Counted from the first letter of the stretch, positions 25,346 through 33,165 are shown. The stretch is 60,521 nt of DNA from RPRB01 sp035543115 (GCA_035543115.1 DATKKF010000099.1:1-60521); one strand, 5' to 3'. Made by a program: numbers and translations. The notes: generated by a model from the letters alone, not told the origin.

Positions 25346-26406
25346 TGGAAGCACTCTGGTTCGCCATCGTCGCCGGCATGCTGGCGGTGTACGTGGTGCT
25401 CGACGGGTTCGACTTCGGCGCTGGCTTCCTTCACCTCCTCGTGGCGCGCACCGACGCCGAGCGCCGAACCGTGCTCGCCGCCATCGGCCCGGTGTGGGAC
25501 GGGAACGAGGTCTGGCTCCTCGCCGGCGGGGGAGCGCTCTTCATGGCCTTTCCCCGCGCCTACGCCGTCGGCTTCAGCGGGTTCTACATGCCGCTGATGC
25601 TGCTGCTCTGGGTGCTCATCCTCCGGGGCCTCTCCATCGAGCTCCGCGGCCACGTCGCCAGCCCGCTCTGGGCGGCGTTCTGGGACGCCACCTTCGCGGT
25701 GGGAAGCACCCTCATCGCCATCGTCCTCGGGGCGGCCCTGGGTAACGTGCTTCGGGGCGTGCCGCTGGACACGACCAGCACCTTCCACATCCCCTTGTTC
25801 GACAGCTTCTGGCCGGGAAGAAACTCGGGCGTCCTCGACGCGTACACCGTGCTGGTCGGCGTCTTCACCCTGCTCGCCCTCGGGGGCCACGGCGGGCTCT
25901 ACCTGGCGCTCAAGACGGACGGCGCGGTGAACGCGCGGAGCCTCCGAGCCGCGCGGCTCCTCTGGCTCGGCGCGGGCGCGCTCTTCCCGCTCGTGACCTG
26001 GGGAACGGTGCGGGTCGCTCCCGAGCTGCCCGCGGTCGCCGGGGGTCGTCCGCTGGTCTGGGTGCTCGCCGCGCTGCTCATCGCAGCGGCCGCCGCGCTG
26101 GTCACGGGGCTCGTCCGCCGCCATCCGGGGCTGGGCTTCCTCGGCTCCGCGGGCACACTCTTCACCCTGCTCGGAACGGGGGCCGCCGCGCGCTGGCCAG
26201 TCCTCCTCCGCTCGAGCGTGCGGCCATCGCTCTCGCTCGATGCGTTCGCCGCGGCCACCACCGACCACGGGCTGCGGGTCGCGCTGGGCTGGACGCTGGT
26301 CGGCCTGCCGCTGGCCTGCGGCTACTTCCTGTTCCTGGCCCGGCTGTTCCGGGGAAAGGTCCAGGTCACCTCGGCCCCGCCACCCGGTCCCGAGCCGATG
26401 CGCTAG
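25345..26406 (+). CDS. cydB: Cytochrome bd ubiquinol oxidase subunit II
   Basis: A 353-residue eight- to nine-helix partner of CydA. The N-terminal signature (VLDGFDFGAGFLHLL) and the first conserved loop (IGPVWDGNEVWLLAGGGALF, MAFPRAYA) identify it. It lacks heme ligands and stabilises the dihaem site in CydA. It is translationally coupled to cydA. No CydX-like micropeptide is obvious; the next small gene encodes a secreted protein instead. Confidence 0.94.
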   Translation: MEALWFAIVAGMLAVYVVLDGFDFGAGFLHLLVARTDAERRTVLAAIGPVWDGNEVWLLAGGGALFMAFPRAYAVGFSGFYMPLMLLLWVLILRGLSIELRGHVASPLWAAFWDATFAVGSTLIAIVLGAALGNVLRGVPLDTTSTFHIPLFDSFWPGRNSGVLDAYTVLVGVFTLLALGGHGGLYLALKTDGAVNARSLRAARLLWLGAGALFPLVTWGTVRVAPELPAVAGGRPLVWVLAALLIAAAAALVTGLVRRHPGLGFLGSAGTLFTLLGTGAAARWPVLLRSSVRPSLSLDAFAAATTDHGLRVALGWTLVGLPLACGYFLFLARLFRGKVQVTSAPPPGPEPMR

Positions 26407-26417
26407 GCTCGGCTGAC

Positions 26418-26717
26418 GTGTCGAGGCCGTTTCCTCTCCTGCTCCTGCTGCTGCTGGCAAGCCCCGCACGGGCGCAGCCCGCCACCCAGGTGGAGGTGCA
26501 GGTCGGCAAGACGGTCAACGTGGACGTCGGTCTCGCGCAGGGGCTGAACTGCGACGACCTCGGCGTGGTGGATGCGAAGCTCGTCTCGTCCAAGGACAAG
26601 AAGCATCTCGTCCTGGTGCTCAAGGGCAAGGCCGCGGGGGACACCTACTGCCGCGCCGGCACCGGCCTGGGCCCGACGGTGCTGGTCCATGTGACCGTGA
26701 CCGAGCCCGAGCTCTGA
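26418..26717 (+). CDS. Small secreted protein, pilus-assembly N-terminal-like
   Basis: A 99-residue protein with a signal peptide (PFPLLLLLLLASPARAQ) and an all-beta mature part (VEVQVGKTVNVDVGLAQGLN, KHLVLVLKGKAAGDT, VLVHVTVTEPEL). Two cysteines (NCDD and YCRAG) could form a disulfide. The beta pattern resembles the N-terminal domain of secretin/pilus assembly (CpaC-type) proteins, but it stands alone. The GTG start lies 12 nt after cydB, so cotranscription is likely. Function is unknown. Confidence 0.6.
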   Translation: MSRPFPLLLLLLLASPARAQPATQVEVQVGKTVNVDVGLAQGLNCDDLGVVDAKLVSSKDKKHLVLVLKGKAAGDTYCRAGTGLGPTVLVHVTVTEPEL

Positions 26718-26732
26718 GCTGCGCCGGAGGCG

Positions 26733-27089
26733 TCAGCTCCTGCCGGGGGGGTCCTCGACGTTGGTGGTGGCCCAGGGCAGGGCCTCCAGCCGGGCGAGCG
26801 GAATGGGCTCGCCGGTAACGTCGCTCAGGCCGTAGGAGCCCTCGGTGAGCTTGGCCAAGGCGCGGTTCACCTGGGCCAGCTGTGCCCGCTCGCCCTCGGT
26901 GAGGGTGTCCCGGGTCGTCCGCTCCACCTGCTCCTCGGCGACGTCAGCGGCATCACCCGGCTCGGCGAGGCCGGGCATCTCCGCCGGGGCGTCGGTGTTG
27001 GTGAGCCCGAGCAGCCGGGCGCGCTCGCGCTGCAGCCGCTCCTCGAACCGGGCCAGCTGGTTCGGTGTCAGGTGCGGAGTGGAAGCCAT
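26733..27089 (-). CDS. DksA/TraR-like protein lacking the zinc-finger cysteines
   Basis: A 118-residue protein with the DksA/TraR layout: an N-terminal helix (NQLARFEERLQRERARLLGL), an acidic coiled-coil tip (AEPGDAADVAEEQVERTTRD), and the C-terminal globular part GSYGLSDVTGEPIPLARLEALPWATT. DksA reads GTYGYCEDTGEPI...LEALPWAT..C, but here every zinc-finger cysteine is absent. Family members bind RNA polymerase in the secondary channel. The call is by alignment from memory; whether it still acts on polymerase is unknown. It is convergent with the small secreted-protein gene. Confidence 0.8.
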   Translation of the reverse strand: MASTPHLTPNQLARFEERLQRERARLLGLTNTDAPAEMPGLAEPGDAADVAEEQVERTTRDTLTEGERAQLAQVNRALAKLTEGSYGLSDVTGEPIPLARLEALPWATTNVEDPPGRS

Positions 27090-27145
27090 GGTGGGCGCAC
27101 CCTAGCACCCCTCCCGTGTCGCGGCGGACGCGCTTACCCTGTCCG

Positions 27146-27244
27146 ATGGTGATGGCCGACCGACCCCCCCAGCAGAGCGAGAACTTCCACCGCGACGTGT
27201 CGACGCCGCCGGCCCCGCGGCCGAAGCGCGAGGACGACGCGTGA
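27146..27244 (+). CDS. Possible 32-residue leader peptide overlapping galK
   Basis: ATG 27146 opens a 32-codon frame rich in Pro, Asp, Glu and Arg, whose TGA overlaps the GTG start of galactokinase (GTGA), the same 4-nt overlap used by proven gene pairs here. Third positions are almost all G or C. It may be a translated leader coupled to galK, or chance in GC-rich DNA. No family is recognised and no strong ribosome site is visible. Confidence 0.35.
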   Translation: MVMADRPPQQSENFHRDVSTPPAPRPKREDDA

Positions 27245-28335
27245 GTGCGGGACATCCAAGCACCTTCCGCACGCTGTTCGGGGGCGAGCCCGAGGTCAGG
27301 ACCGAGGCGCCCGGCCGGGCGAACCTCATCGGCGAGCACACCGACTACTCGGGCGGGTTCGTTCTGCCGGTGACCATCCCCCAGCGGACGCGGGTGGAGC
27401 TCCGGCGGCGGCCGGATGCCACCGCCCGGGTGCACTCGGCGCAGCTCGGGAAGACCGAGGAGTACGCCGTGGGGGCCGAGGCGCCTCGCCACGACTGGCT
27501 GGACTACGTGCAGGGCGTGACGGCGGTGGCACGGCCCCGGCCACTCGGCGGGTTCGAGGTCCGCATCGACTCCGACGTGCCGCCGGGGAGCGGGCTGTCG
27601 TCCAGCGCGGCGCTCGAGGTCTCGATGCTCCGCGCGCTGCGCCAGGCCTTCGCATGGGAGCTGGACGACGTGCGGCTCGCGCTCCTCGGGCAGCGCGCCG
27701 AGGTGGAGTTCGTGGGCGCCCCGGTGGGGGTGATGGACCAGATGGCCTCGAGCCTGGGGAGCCCCCACGCGGCGCTGTTCATCGACACCCAGTCGCTCCG
27801 CACCGAGGCCGTTCCGCTTCCGGGCGGTCTGGCCATCGCGGTCGTGCACTCGGGCATCTCGCACGACCACGCGAGCGGGGATTACCGGGTGCGCCGGCAC
27901 GAGTGCGAGGAGGCGACGCGGGCTCTGGGGGTGACCAGCCTCCGCTCGCTGACCGTGGAGGACCTGCCGCGGGTGGAGCGGCTCCCGGCCCCGCTGGACC
28001 GCAGGGCACGGCACGTGGTGACGGAGAACGTGCGGGTCCTGGAGGCGGTGGAGGCCCTGCGGGCCGGGGACCTCGAGCGGCTCGGCGCGCTGCTCGCGGC
28101 GTCGCACCGTTCGCTGCGCGACGACTACCAGGTCAGCGTCCCCGACCTGGACCGCCTGGTGGCGCTCGCGGCCGAGGCGCCGGGCGTCTTCGGTGCGCGG
28201 CTGACGGGGGGCGGCTTCGGTGGGGCCATCGTCGTCGCGGGGCGGCCCGAGGGTCTGCGCGCCTCGATGGAGCGGGTCGCCGAGCGGTACCGGGTGCAGA
28301 CCGGCCGCACCCCCACGGTGCTCGTCCCGATCTGA
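27241..28335 (+). CDS. galK: Galactokinase
   Basis: A 364-residue GHMP kinase that phosphorylates galactose to galactose-1-phosphate with ATP. The galactose signature (APGRANLIGEHTDYSGGFVL), the ATP loop (VPPGSGLSSSAALEVS), catalytic Asp region (GAPVGVMDQMASSLG) and C-terminal motif (ARLTGGGFGGAIV) are all intact. Length is standard. No other Leloir gene lies nearby, so its metabolic partners are elsewhere or its substrate is a related sugar. The GTG start is coupled to a possible leader peptide. Confidence 0.93.
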   Translation: MSAGHPSTFRTLFGGEPEVRTEAPGRANLIGEHTDYSGGFVLPVTIPQRTRVELRRRPDATARVHSAQLGKTEEYAVGAEAPRHDWLDYVQGVTAVARPRPLGGFEVRIDSDVPPGSGLSSSAALEVSMLRALRQAFAWELDDVRLALLGQRAEVEFVGAPVGVMDQMASSLGSPHAALFIDTQSLRTEAVPLPGGLAIAVVHSGISHDHASGDYRVRRHECEEATRALGVTSLRSLTVEDLPRVERLPAPLDRRARHVVTENVRVLEAVEALRAGDLERLGALLAASHRSLRDDYQVSVPDLDRLVALAAEAPGVFGARLTGGGFGGAIVVAGRPEGLRASMERVAERYRVQTGRTPTVLVPI

Positions 28336-28390
28336 GCCGGCGCCGGCGACCGGTCGTCAGGGCACCTGCCCGGAGCGGCATTGCGGCGAT

Positions 28391-28412
28391 AGGCGTTCAC
28401 ATTCGAACGCCT
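28391..28412. promoter_or_regulatory. Inverted repeat upstream of a receiver gene
   Basis: A perfect 8-bp inverted repeat with 6-nt spacer (AGGCGTTC-N6-GAACGCCT) lies between galK and the next receiver gene, 25 nt before the latter's TTG. It is suited to a dimeric regulator, or, as RNA, a hairpin ending the galK transcript. No T-run follows. Confidence 0.4.
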
Positions 28413-28437
28413 GGGGTCCGGGACGCAGGAGTAGACT

Positions 28438-28890
28438 TTGCCCGGTGTCGCCCTCCCGATAGACGCGCCTGACATGGGGCCTGGAAGCGTCCTCCTGGTC
28501 GAGGACGACGCCGACATTCGCGAGGCGCTCACCGAGGTGCTCCGCATGGAGCGCTGGACGGTCGAGCCGGCGGCCAACGGGAAGCTCGCCCTCGACCGTC
28601 TCCGCGCCGGCCCCCCGCCGGACCTCATGCTGCTGGACCTGATGATGCCGGTGATGGACGGCTTCGAGCTGCTGGAGCAGCTGCGTGGCGAGCCAGGCCC
28701 ATGCACCGTGGTGCTGTCGGCGAGCCGGGATGTGGACCGGGTCCGGGACCACCCGCTGGTCCGGGCAGCGCTCGGCAAGCCGGTCGAGGTCGGGGTGCTG
28801 CTCGGGCTCCTCGAGCGGCTGCGCCAGGCCGAGCAGGGTGCGAACGGACGCGGCACCGCCGACGGCAGCGAACCCGACGAGGTCGACTGA
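28438..28890 (+). CDS. Single-domain response regulator
   Basis: A 150-residue protein with one receiver domain: LLVEDDADIREAL, phospho-acceptor Asp in LLDLMMPVMDG, Ser in VVLSASRD, Lys in ALGKPVEV. A short acidic disordered tail (GTADGSEPDEVD) follows, with no DNA-binding part. The TTG at 28438 is favoured by AGGAG 6 nt upstream; ATG 28474 gives a shorter product starting right before the domain but has no ribosome site. No kinase is adjacent. Confidence 0.82.
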   Translation: MPGVALPIDAPDMGPGSVLLVEDDADIREALTEVLRMERWTVEPAANGKLALDRLRAGPPPDLMLLDLMMPVMDGFELLEQLRGEPGPCTVVLSASRDVDRVRDHPLVRAALGKPVEVGVLLGLLERLRQAEQGANGRGTADGSEPDEVD

Positions 28891-28945
28891 TGCTCGACAC
28901 GGGCGGCGCCTCGGCCACACGCTGGTCCCTTCCCCGGAGGTTCCC

Positions 28946-29578
28946 GTGCTGAAGCTGTTCGGTCATGACGCCTCGCCGTACGTTCGCCGGGTCCGGATCG
29001 TCCTCGCCGAGCTCCGGATTCCGTTCGAGCGCGACACCCACGGCTGGCAGGATCCGGCGCCCGAGTTCAGCGCCTCTTCGCCCATCCGGCGGGTGCCGAT
29101 GCTCGACCTCGGGCCGGAGGCGCCGGTGCGCCACGTCTTCGAGTCGCGGGTCATCGCCGCGCTGCTGTACGGGATGCCCCACCCCCGGCCCGGCGGCGAG
29201 CCTCCGTTCCAGGACTCGATGTTCGACCCGGGGCTCGCGCTCCTCGACCAGAACGTGGTCTCGGTGACCGACGCCGCGCAGGACAGCCTGGTGAACGTCT
29301 TCCTGCTGGAGGCCGACGGCATCCGGACCGAGCAGTCGTCGTACCTCCGGCGCCAGGTGGACCGCGGGCGGGCGTGCCTGGACTGGCTGGAGAGCAGGTA
29401 CGAGGGGAAGCGCACCATCGCCCCGGGACGGCTGGCCTACGCGGACGTGGCGGTCATGAGCCTGCTCGGGTGGATCCGCTTCCGGAGGCGAATGGACCTC
29501 ACGCCCTGGACCGCGCTGCTGGCCATGGAGGCAGCGCACGCCGCGCGCCCGAGCATCGCCTCGACCCAGCCTGCCTAG
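28946..29578 (+). CDS. Glutathione S-transferase-family protein
   Basis: A 210-residue protein with a thioredoxin-like N-terminal GST domain (LKLFGHDASPYVRRVRIVLAE, SSPIRRVPMLDLG, FESRVIAALL) and an all-helical C-terminal half (LGWIRFRRRM). The DASPYVRR motif puts Ser where Cys or Ser is catalytic in bacterial GSTs, and the VPMLD cis-Pro is present. The GTG at 28946 has GGAGG 5 nt upstream. Substrate is unknown; it could detoxify electrophiles. Confidence 0.8.
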   Translation: MLKLFGHDASPYVRRVRIVLAELRIPFERDTHGWQDPAPEFSASSPIRRVPMLDLGPEAPVRHVFESRVIAALLYGMPHPRPGGEPPFQDSMFDPGLALLDQNVVSVTDAAQDSLVNVFLLEADGIRTEQSSYLRRQVDRGRACLDWLESRYEGKRTIAPGRLAYADVAVMSLLGWIRFRRRMDLTPWTALLAMEAAHAARPSIASTQPA

Positions 29579-29662
29579 ACCTTGCCCAGACCGCTCGGGG
29601 AGCGACAGCCGGAGGGCCGTAACCGCTCCGGGCGTTGTTCCGTACCCCTGCCGAGCATCACC

Positions 29663-30105
29663 GTGGACGCCGACCCGACGAAGACCGAGCGCTTCTGGCA
29701 GTGGGCCACCAACGGCAAAGTTGACGCAGCCCGCTGCTTGCGCGCGGCGCAACTCGACCGCATCGCAGTGTCCTTGCCCCAGGCGCCGGGTGAGAGCACC
29801 GAGTTCCAGGCCGAGGTTCCGTTCACCGTGCGCGGCCGTCCCCGGGAGGGCGGCGGGCGCGAGCACGTGACCGGCACCCTGGTGCGTCTGGACGAGGTTC
29901 CACGAGCAGTTCCACCGGGAGGCCTACCGCATCGGCTCCCGGTTCACCGAGGGCGGGCTGGCCTGCGTCCAGTCGCTGGCCAAGGTGGTCGCCGAGGAAG
30001 GTACGCTCGAGCTGACGCTGTTCGCCTCGCCTCCCGGAAGTTCCGCCCGCCCCGCGCGAGCGGACAACGCGCGCCGTGCGTTCCGCGGCCGTCCACCCGC
30101 AGTCC
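29663..30105 (+). pseudogene. Unrecognised gene broken by a frameshift near 29895
   Basis: From about 29663 the second reading phase codes well (VDADPTKTERFWQWATNGKV, GESTEFQAEVPFTVRG, HVTGTLVRLDE), with GC-rich third positions. After GACGAG near 29895 that phase decays to Pro/Arg-rich sequence with poor third positions. The next phase instead becomes good: FHEQFHREAYRIGSRFTEGG, LACVQSLAKVVAEEGTLELT. One extra G in GAGGTTC would explain this. It is either a real pseudogene or a sequence error. The family is not recognised, start and end are approximate, and it lies just upstream of the bufferin precursor. Confidence 0.55.
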
Positions 30106-30129
30106 TGAAGAAGAGAGGAAGTGTCGAAG

Positions 30130-30411
30130 ATGAATGGAAACTCCCTGAAGGGGGCCCTCATCGCCTCCGCCGTGTGTGCGATGTTCGCCACCGCCGCCCA
30201 CGCTGCCGACAAGGCCGCCGCGGGCCATGACAAGGCCGGTGGCGAGGTGAAGTGTGCCGGCATCAACTCGTGCAAGGGCACCGGCTCCTGCGCCGGCGGC
30301 GGCCATGGCTGCGGCGGCCAGAACGCCTGCAAGGGCCAGGGCTGGACCCAGACCAAGACCGAGAAGGAGTGCACCGACAAGGGCGGCAAGGTCGTCGTCG
30401 CCAAGAAGTAG
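30130..30411 (+). CDS. bufA: Bufferin-type copper-binding RiPP precursor (BufA2-like)
   Basis: A 93-residue precursor with a Sec signal peptide ending AAHA (residues 17-25), followed by a Cys/Gly/Lys-rich core: KCAGINSC, KGTGSC, AGGGHGC, GGQNACKGQGW and a last KEC near the end, six cysteines in all. This is the pattern of periplasmic bufferins, whose cysteines are modified to thiooxazole-type groups that bind copper. Established bufferin loci continue with a DUF692 enzyme and a DUF2063 partner, exactly as here. The ATG at 30130 has AGAGGAAG about 9 nt upstream. A 13-bp hairpin separates it from the enzyme genes. Confidence 0.85.
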   Translation: MNGNSLKGALIASAVCAMFATAAHAADKAAAGHDKAGGEVKCAGINSCKGTGSCAGGGHGCGGQNACKGQGWTQTKTEKECTDKGGKVVVAKK

Positions 30412-30427
30412 CCGCACGTCTCGCCCG

Positions 30428-30478
30428 ACACCGGAGCCGGACCGCCTCTTTCCTTCGGGCGGGCACCGGCTCCGGTGT
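30428..30478 (+). terminator. Strong hairpin between bufferin precursor and enzyme genes
   Basis: A perfect 13-bp inverted repeat (ACACCGGAGCCGG at 30428-30440, CCGGCTCCGGTGT at 30466-30478) can extend with an inner CCGCC/GGCGG stem around the loop TCTTTCCTTC. It lies 16 nt after the precursor stop and 24 nt before the enzyme ATG. Likely roles are partial termination or protection of the precursor mRNA 3' end, giving much more precursor than enzyme. Only a weak T-rich stretch (GCTCTTCT) follows. Confidence 0.6.
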
Positions 30479-30502
30479 GCTCTTCTGAAGCCCTCGAGAC
30501 CC

Positions 30503-31330
30503 ATGGTTCCCTTCCTCGGCCACGGCATCGGCCTGCGCACCAAGCACTTCCCCGACCTGCTGGAGCAGGGCCGGCGAGCCGACTGGTTCGAGGTCATCAC
30601 CGAGAACTTCCTGAACATCGGCGGCCGCCCCCGGGCGGTGCTGGAGGCGGTCCGGGCGGACCGGCCGGTGGTGCTCCACGGCGTCTCGCTCTCGATCGGT
30701 TCGGTGGACCCGCTCGACGCCGAGTACCTCCGCGACGTCCGCGCGCTCGCCGACGCGGTGGAGCCGGCCTGGGTGTCTGACCACCTGTGCTGGGGCACCT
30801 TCGGGGGTCACCACGCGCACGACCTCCTGCCGATGCCGTTCAACGAGGAGTCGCTGGCCCACGTGGTCTCACGCCTCTCCGAGGTCCAGGAGCGGCTCGG
30901 CCGGCGGATGGTTCTGGAAAACGTCTCCAGCTACCTGACCTACGCCGCGTCCACCATCTCCGAGTGGGACTTCCTCGCCGAGGTGGCGCGGCGGGCGGAC
31001 TGCCTCATCCTGCTCGACGTGAACAACGTGTACGTGAGCGCCACCAACCACGGGTTCGACGCGCGCACCTACCTGCGCGCCATTCCACAGGACCGGGTGG
31101 CGCAGATTCACCTCGCCGGGCACCAGGACCTCGGCACGCATCTTCTCGACACGCACGACGCGCCAGTGCCGGACCCGGTGTGGGCGCTCTACCGCGACGC
31201 GGTCCGCCGCTTCGGCCGGGTGAGCACGCTGGTCGAGTGGGACGACCACATCCCGCCGCTCGACGAGGTGCTGGCCCAGGCCGAGAAGGCGCGGACGTTC
31301 GAGCAGGCGGTGCTGGAGGAGGCCTCGTGA
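30503..31330 (+). CDS. bufB: DUF692/MNIO family bufferin-maturation enzyme (BufB-like)
   Basis: A 275-residue TIM-barrel enzyme of the multinuclear non-heme iron oxygenase (DUF692, MbnB-like) family. It carries the expected metal-ligand clusters: LHGVSLSIGS, WVSDHLCWG, VLENVSSYL, LLDVNNVYVSATNHGFDA, QIHLAGHQD and VEWDDHIP. Relatives oxidise cysteine residues of precursor peptides to oxazolone/thioamide or thiooxazole groups using an iron cluster and O2. It acts in the cytoplasm on the upstream bufA product before export. Its TGA overlaps the GTG of the DUF2063 gene. Confidence 0.9.
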   Translation: MVPFLGHGIGLRTKHFPDLLEQGRRADWFEVITENFLNIGGRPRAVLEAVRADRPVVLHGVSLSIGSVDPLDAEYLRDVRALADAVEPAWVSDHLCWGTFGGHHAHDLLPMPFNEESLAHVVSRLSEVQERLGRRMVLENVSSYLTYAASTISEWDFLAEVARRADCLILLDVNNVYVSATNHGFDARTYLRAIPQDRVAQIHLAGHQDLGTHLLDTHDAPVPDPVWALYRDAVRRFGRVSTLVEWDDHIPPLDEVLAQAEKARTFEQAVLEEAS

Positions 31331-32106
31331 CGCTCGGCGAGCTCCAGGCACTGCTGCACGGGCGCATCACCGGCGCGGTGGCCGGGCGCGAGGACGAGCT
31401 CCGCGAGCAGGTGGTGCCCAGCCCTCCGCTCGATTCGCTGGAGCGGGTGGAGATCTACGCCCGGATGTACCTGTACCGGCTGGTGGACGCGGTGGCCGAG
31501 GACGTCCCGCACACCTCGCGGGTGCTGGGACACGATGCCTTCGTGCACCTGGTGCGCGACTACCTCCTGGACCACCCCAGCCGCTCGCCGGACATCGGGC
31601 AGGTGGGGCGGTCGTTCGGCGGGTGGCTCCGGACGGGTGAGGGCTTCCGTGCGGACCTGCCAGACCTGGCGATGCTCGAGCGGGCGAGGTCGGAAGTCCG
31701 CACCGCGCTGGATGCGCCGGTCGCTGGGGCGGAGGTGCTCCAGGGCCTCCCGGCCGAGGCGCTGCCGGCGGCCCGCTTCGTCTTCTGCCCGTCGCTCCGG
31801 GTGCTCCGGCTGCAGCACGACGTCCGGTCACTCTGGGACGCGCTCGAGGCGGACGCGGGCGAGGTCCCGGTGCCGATGCCCGGGCCGACCACGCTCGCGG
31901 TGTGGCGGCAGGAGCTCAAGGTCTTCCACACTGGGCTGTCCGAGCCCGAGGCCCGCGCGCTGACGGTGGCCCGTGAGGGCGGCACGCTGGAGGAGGTCTG
32001 TGCCACCTTCGCCGGGGAGCCGGACCCTGTCCACGCCGCGTTCAAGACGGTGCTGAGCTGGTTCGCCGACGGATGGGTGGCGGCGGTGACGTCGCAGCGC
32101 GCCTGA
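31327..32106 (+). CDS. bufC: DUF2063 partner of the MNIO enzyme (BufC-like)
   Basis: A 259-residue protein of the DUF2063 (HvfC/BufC) type. It has an N-terminal helical domain (LGELQALLHGRITGA, RVEIYARMYLYRLVDAVAED, DYLLDHPSRSPDIG) and a C-terminal domain (VWRQELKVFHTGLSEPEARAL, GGTLEEVCATFAG). The family is annotated as putative DNA-binding, but in MNIO systems it forms a complex with the DUF692 enzyme and presents the precursor. The GTG overlaps the bufB stop (GTGA). DoxX genes often complete such operons; here one lies at 36791, separated by unrelated genes. Confidence 0.88.
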   Translation: MTLGELQALLHGRITGAVAGREDELREQVVPSPPLDSLERVEIYARMYLYRLVDAVAEDVPHTSRVLGHDAFVHLVRDYLLDHPSRSPDIGQVGRSFGGWLRTGEGFRADLPDLAMLERARSEVRTALDAPVAGAEVLQGLPAEALPAARFVFCPSLRVLRLQHDVRSLWDALEADAGEVPVPMPGPTTLAVWRQELKVFHTGLSEPEARALTVAREGGTLEEVCATFAGEPDPVHAAFKTVLSWFADGWVAAVTSQRA

Positions 32107-32187
32107 GTCAGCTCGGGCTGGAGTCGATCGCGGACGCTGCGGGTCGGGATTCGAGCGCACCACCCGGTACTCGGGGCCGGGCGCGGC

Positions 32188-32937
32188 TCAGGGCGCGATC
32201 CCGACCGTCCGCCCCTTGAGCGGCTGCACCGGACGCGCATTCTTCGGGTACTTCGCCTTGAACCCGTCGAGCTCCGCCTTCGAGACCGGCTCCTCGGTGC
32301 GAATCACGATCCACTGCACGTCCTCGCTGCACGGCGGCGTGGTGAGAGAGCCCGAGTAGACGAAGTGCTTCCTGTCCTTCGGGAGCATCGCCGGTAGGTC
32401 CACCTCCACGCTCTTCCTCTCGCCAGGGGCGGGGAGCGCGGTGAGCACCGAGGCGAACGGCGAGGCCGCCGTCCCCTGCTTCAGGAGCACCCCGACCACC
32501 GCGAACTTTCCCTCGGCCGACTTGTGGACGAAGTGCACCTCCATCGGCGCGGCCTTTCCGTCGAGGGTGTGCTCGGACGGCGTGTGGAAGTGGAACTGGA
32601 GGAGCTCGAACCTCGTGCCGCCGTAGGTGATGGAGTTCCCCGGCGGGAGGTTCACCTGATCGCTGTGTCCGGTGTCGACCAGCTCACCAGTCGACTTGCT
32701 CCAGGAGAACTCCAGCGGCTGCTGGGGAGCCTGGGCCTTCGCCTGCTTGGTGGAGAGCGCGACCGGGCTCTGGTGGGTGCCGATGGCGCAGGTCGGCGAA
32801 ACTTCGCCCCACTTCGGCGGGGTGATGCCGCTGGAGTAGCTCCAGTGCTTCTCGTCTTCGGCCTTCTTCGGCTCGTCGGCATGCGCCGGCATCACGAGCG
32901 CGACCACGGCGACGGCGCACGTCCTGATGATCCACAT
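32188..32937 (-). CDS. Alpha-type carbonic anhydrase, periplasmic
   Basis: A 249-residue exported zinc enzyme interconverting CO2 and bicarbonate. The signal peptide ends at PAHA; the mature enzyme shows THQSPVAL, the zinc ligands His-x-His in LLQFHFHTPSEHTLDG and the third His in MEVHFVHK, and the substrate-pocket motif LTTPPCSEDVQW. Two cysteines (PTC, PPC) correspond to the disulfide of bacterial alpha enzymes. The ATG at 32937 (GGAGG about 10 nt upstream) is favoured over ATG 32946, which abuts the ribosome site. It is convergent with the bufferin operon. Confidence 0.93.
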   Translation of the reverse strand: MWIIRTCAVAVVALVMPAHADEPKKAEDEKHWSYSSGITPPKWGEVSPTCAIGTHQSPVALSTKQAKAQAPQQPLEFSWSKSTGELVDTGHSDQVNLPPGNSITYGGTRFELLQFHFHTPSEHTLDGKAAPMEVHFVHKSAEGKFAVVGVLLKQGTAASPFASVLTALPAPGERKSVEVDLPAMLPKDRKHFVYSGSLTTPPCSEDVQWIVIRTEEPVSKAELDGFKAKYPKNARPVQPLKGRTVGIAP

Positions 32938-33165
32938 GGGCAGCATCCCTCCCTCGGTTCGAATGGTCGGACATGAGATGCCGGCCCGCCGGCCCAGGAC
33001 AAGGGTCCCCAAGGAACTAGACGTCCCGGCCGCCGTGCTGCGGTCAGCTGCGCTCGAGTCGCGCCATGCCGACCTCGCCCGCCACAGAACCGGGCCCATG
33101 AAGACGCAGAGCAGGGTGGCCTCGATCACGTACTCGGGCGGGTGCTCGAGAAAGCGGCGCACCGG

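Noticed and set aside
32938..33162. N-terminal extension of carbonic anhydrase by 75 residues from GTG 33162, including a possible membrane segment and a GGGAAGGG ribosome-like site
   Set aside because: The extension would bury a clear signal peptide; the later part is low-complexity. A separate small gene is not excluded, but the frame has no stop before the enzyme.
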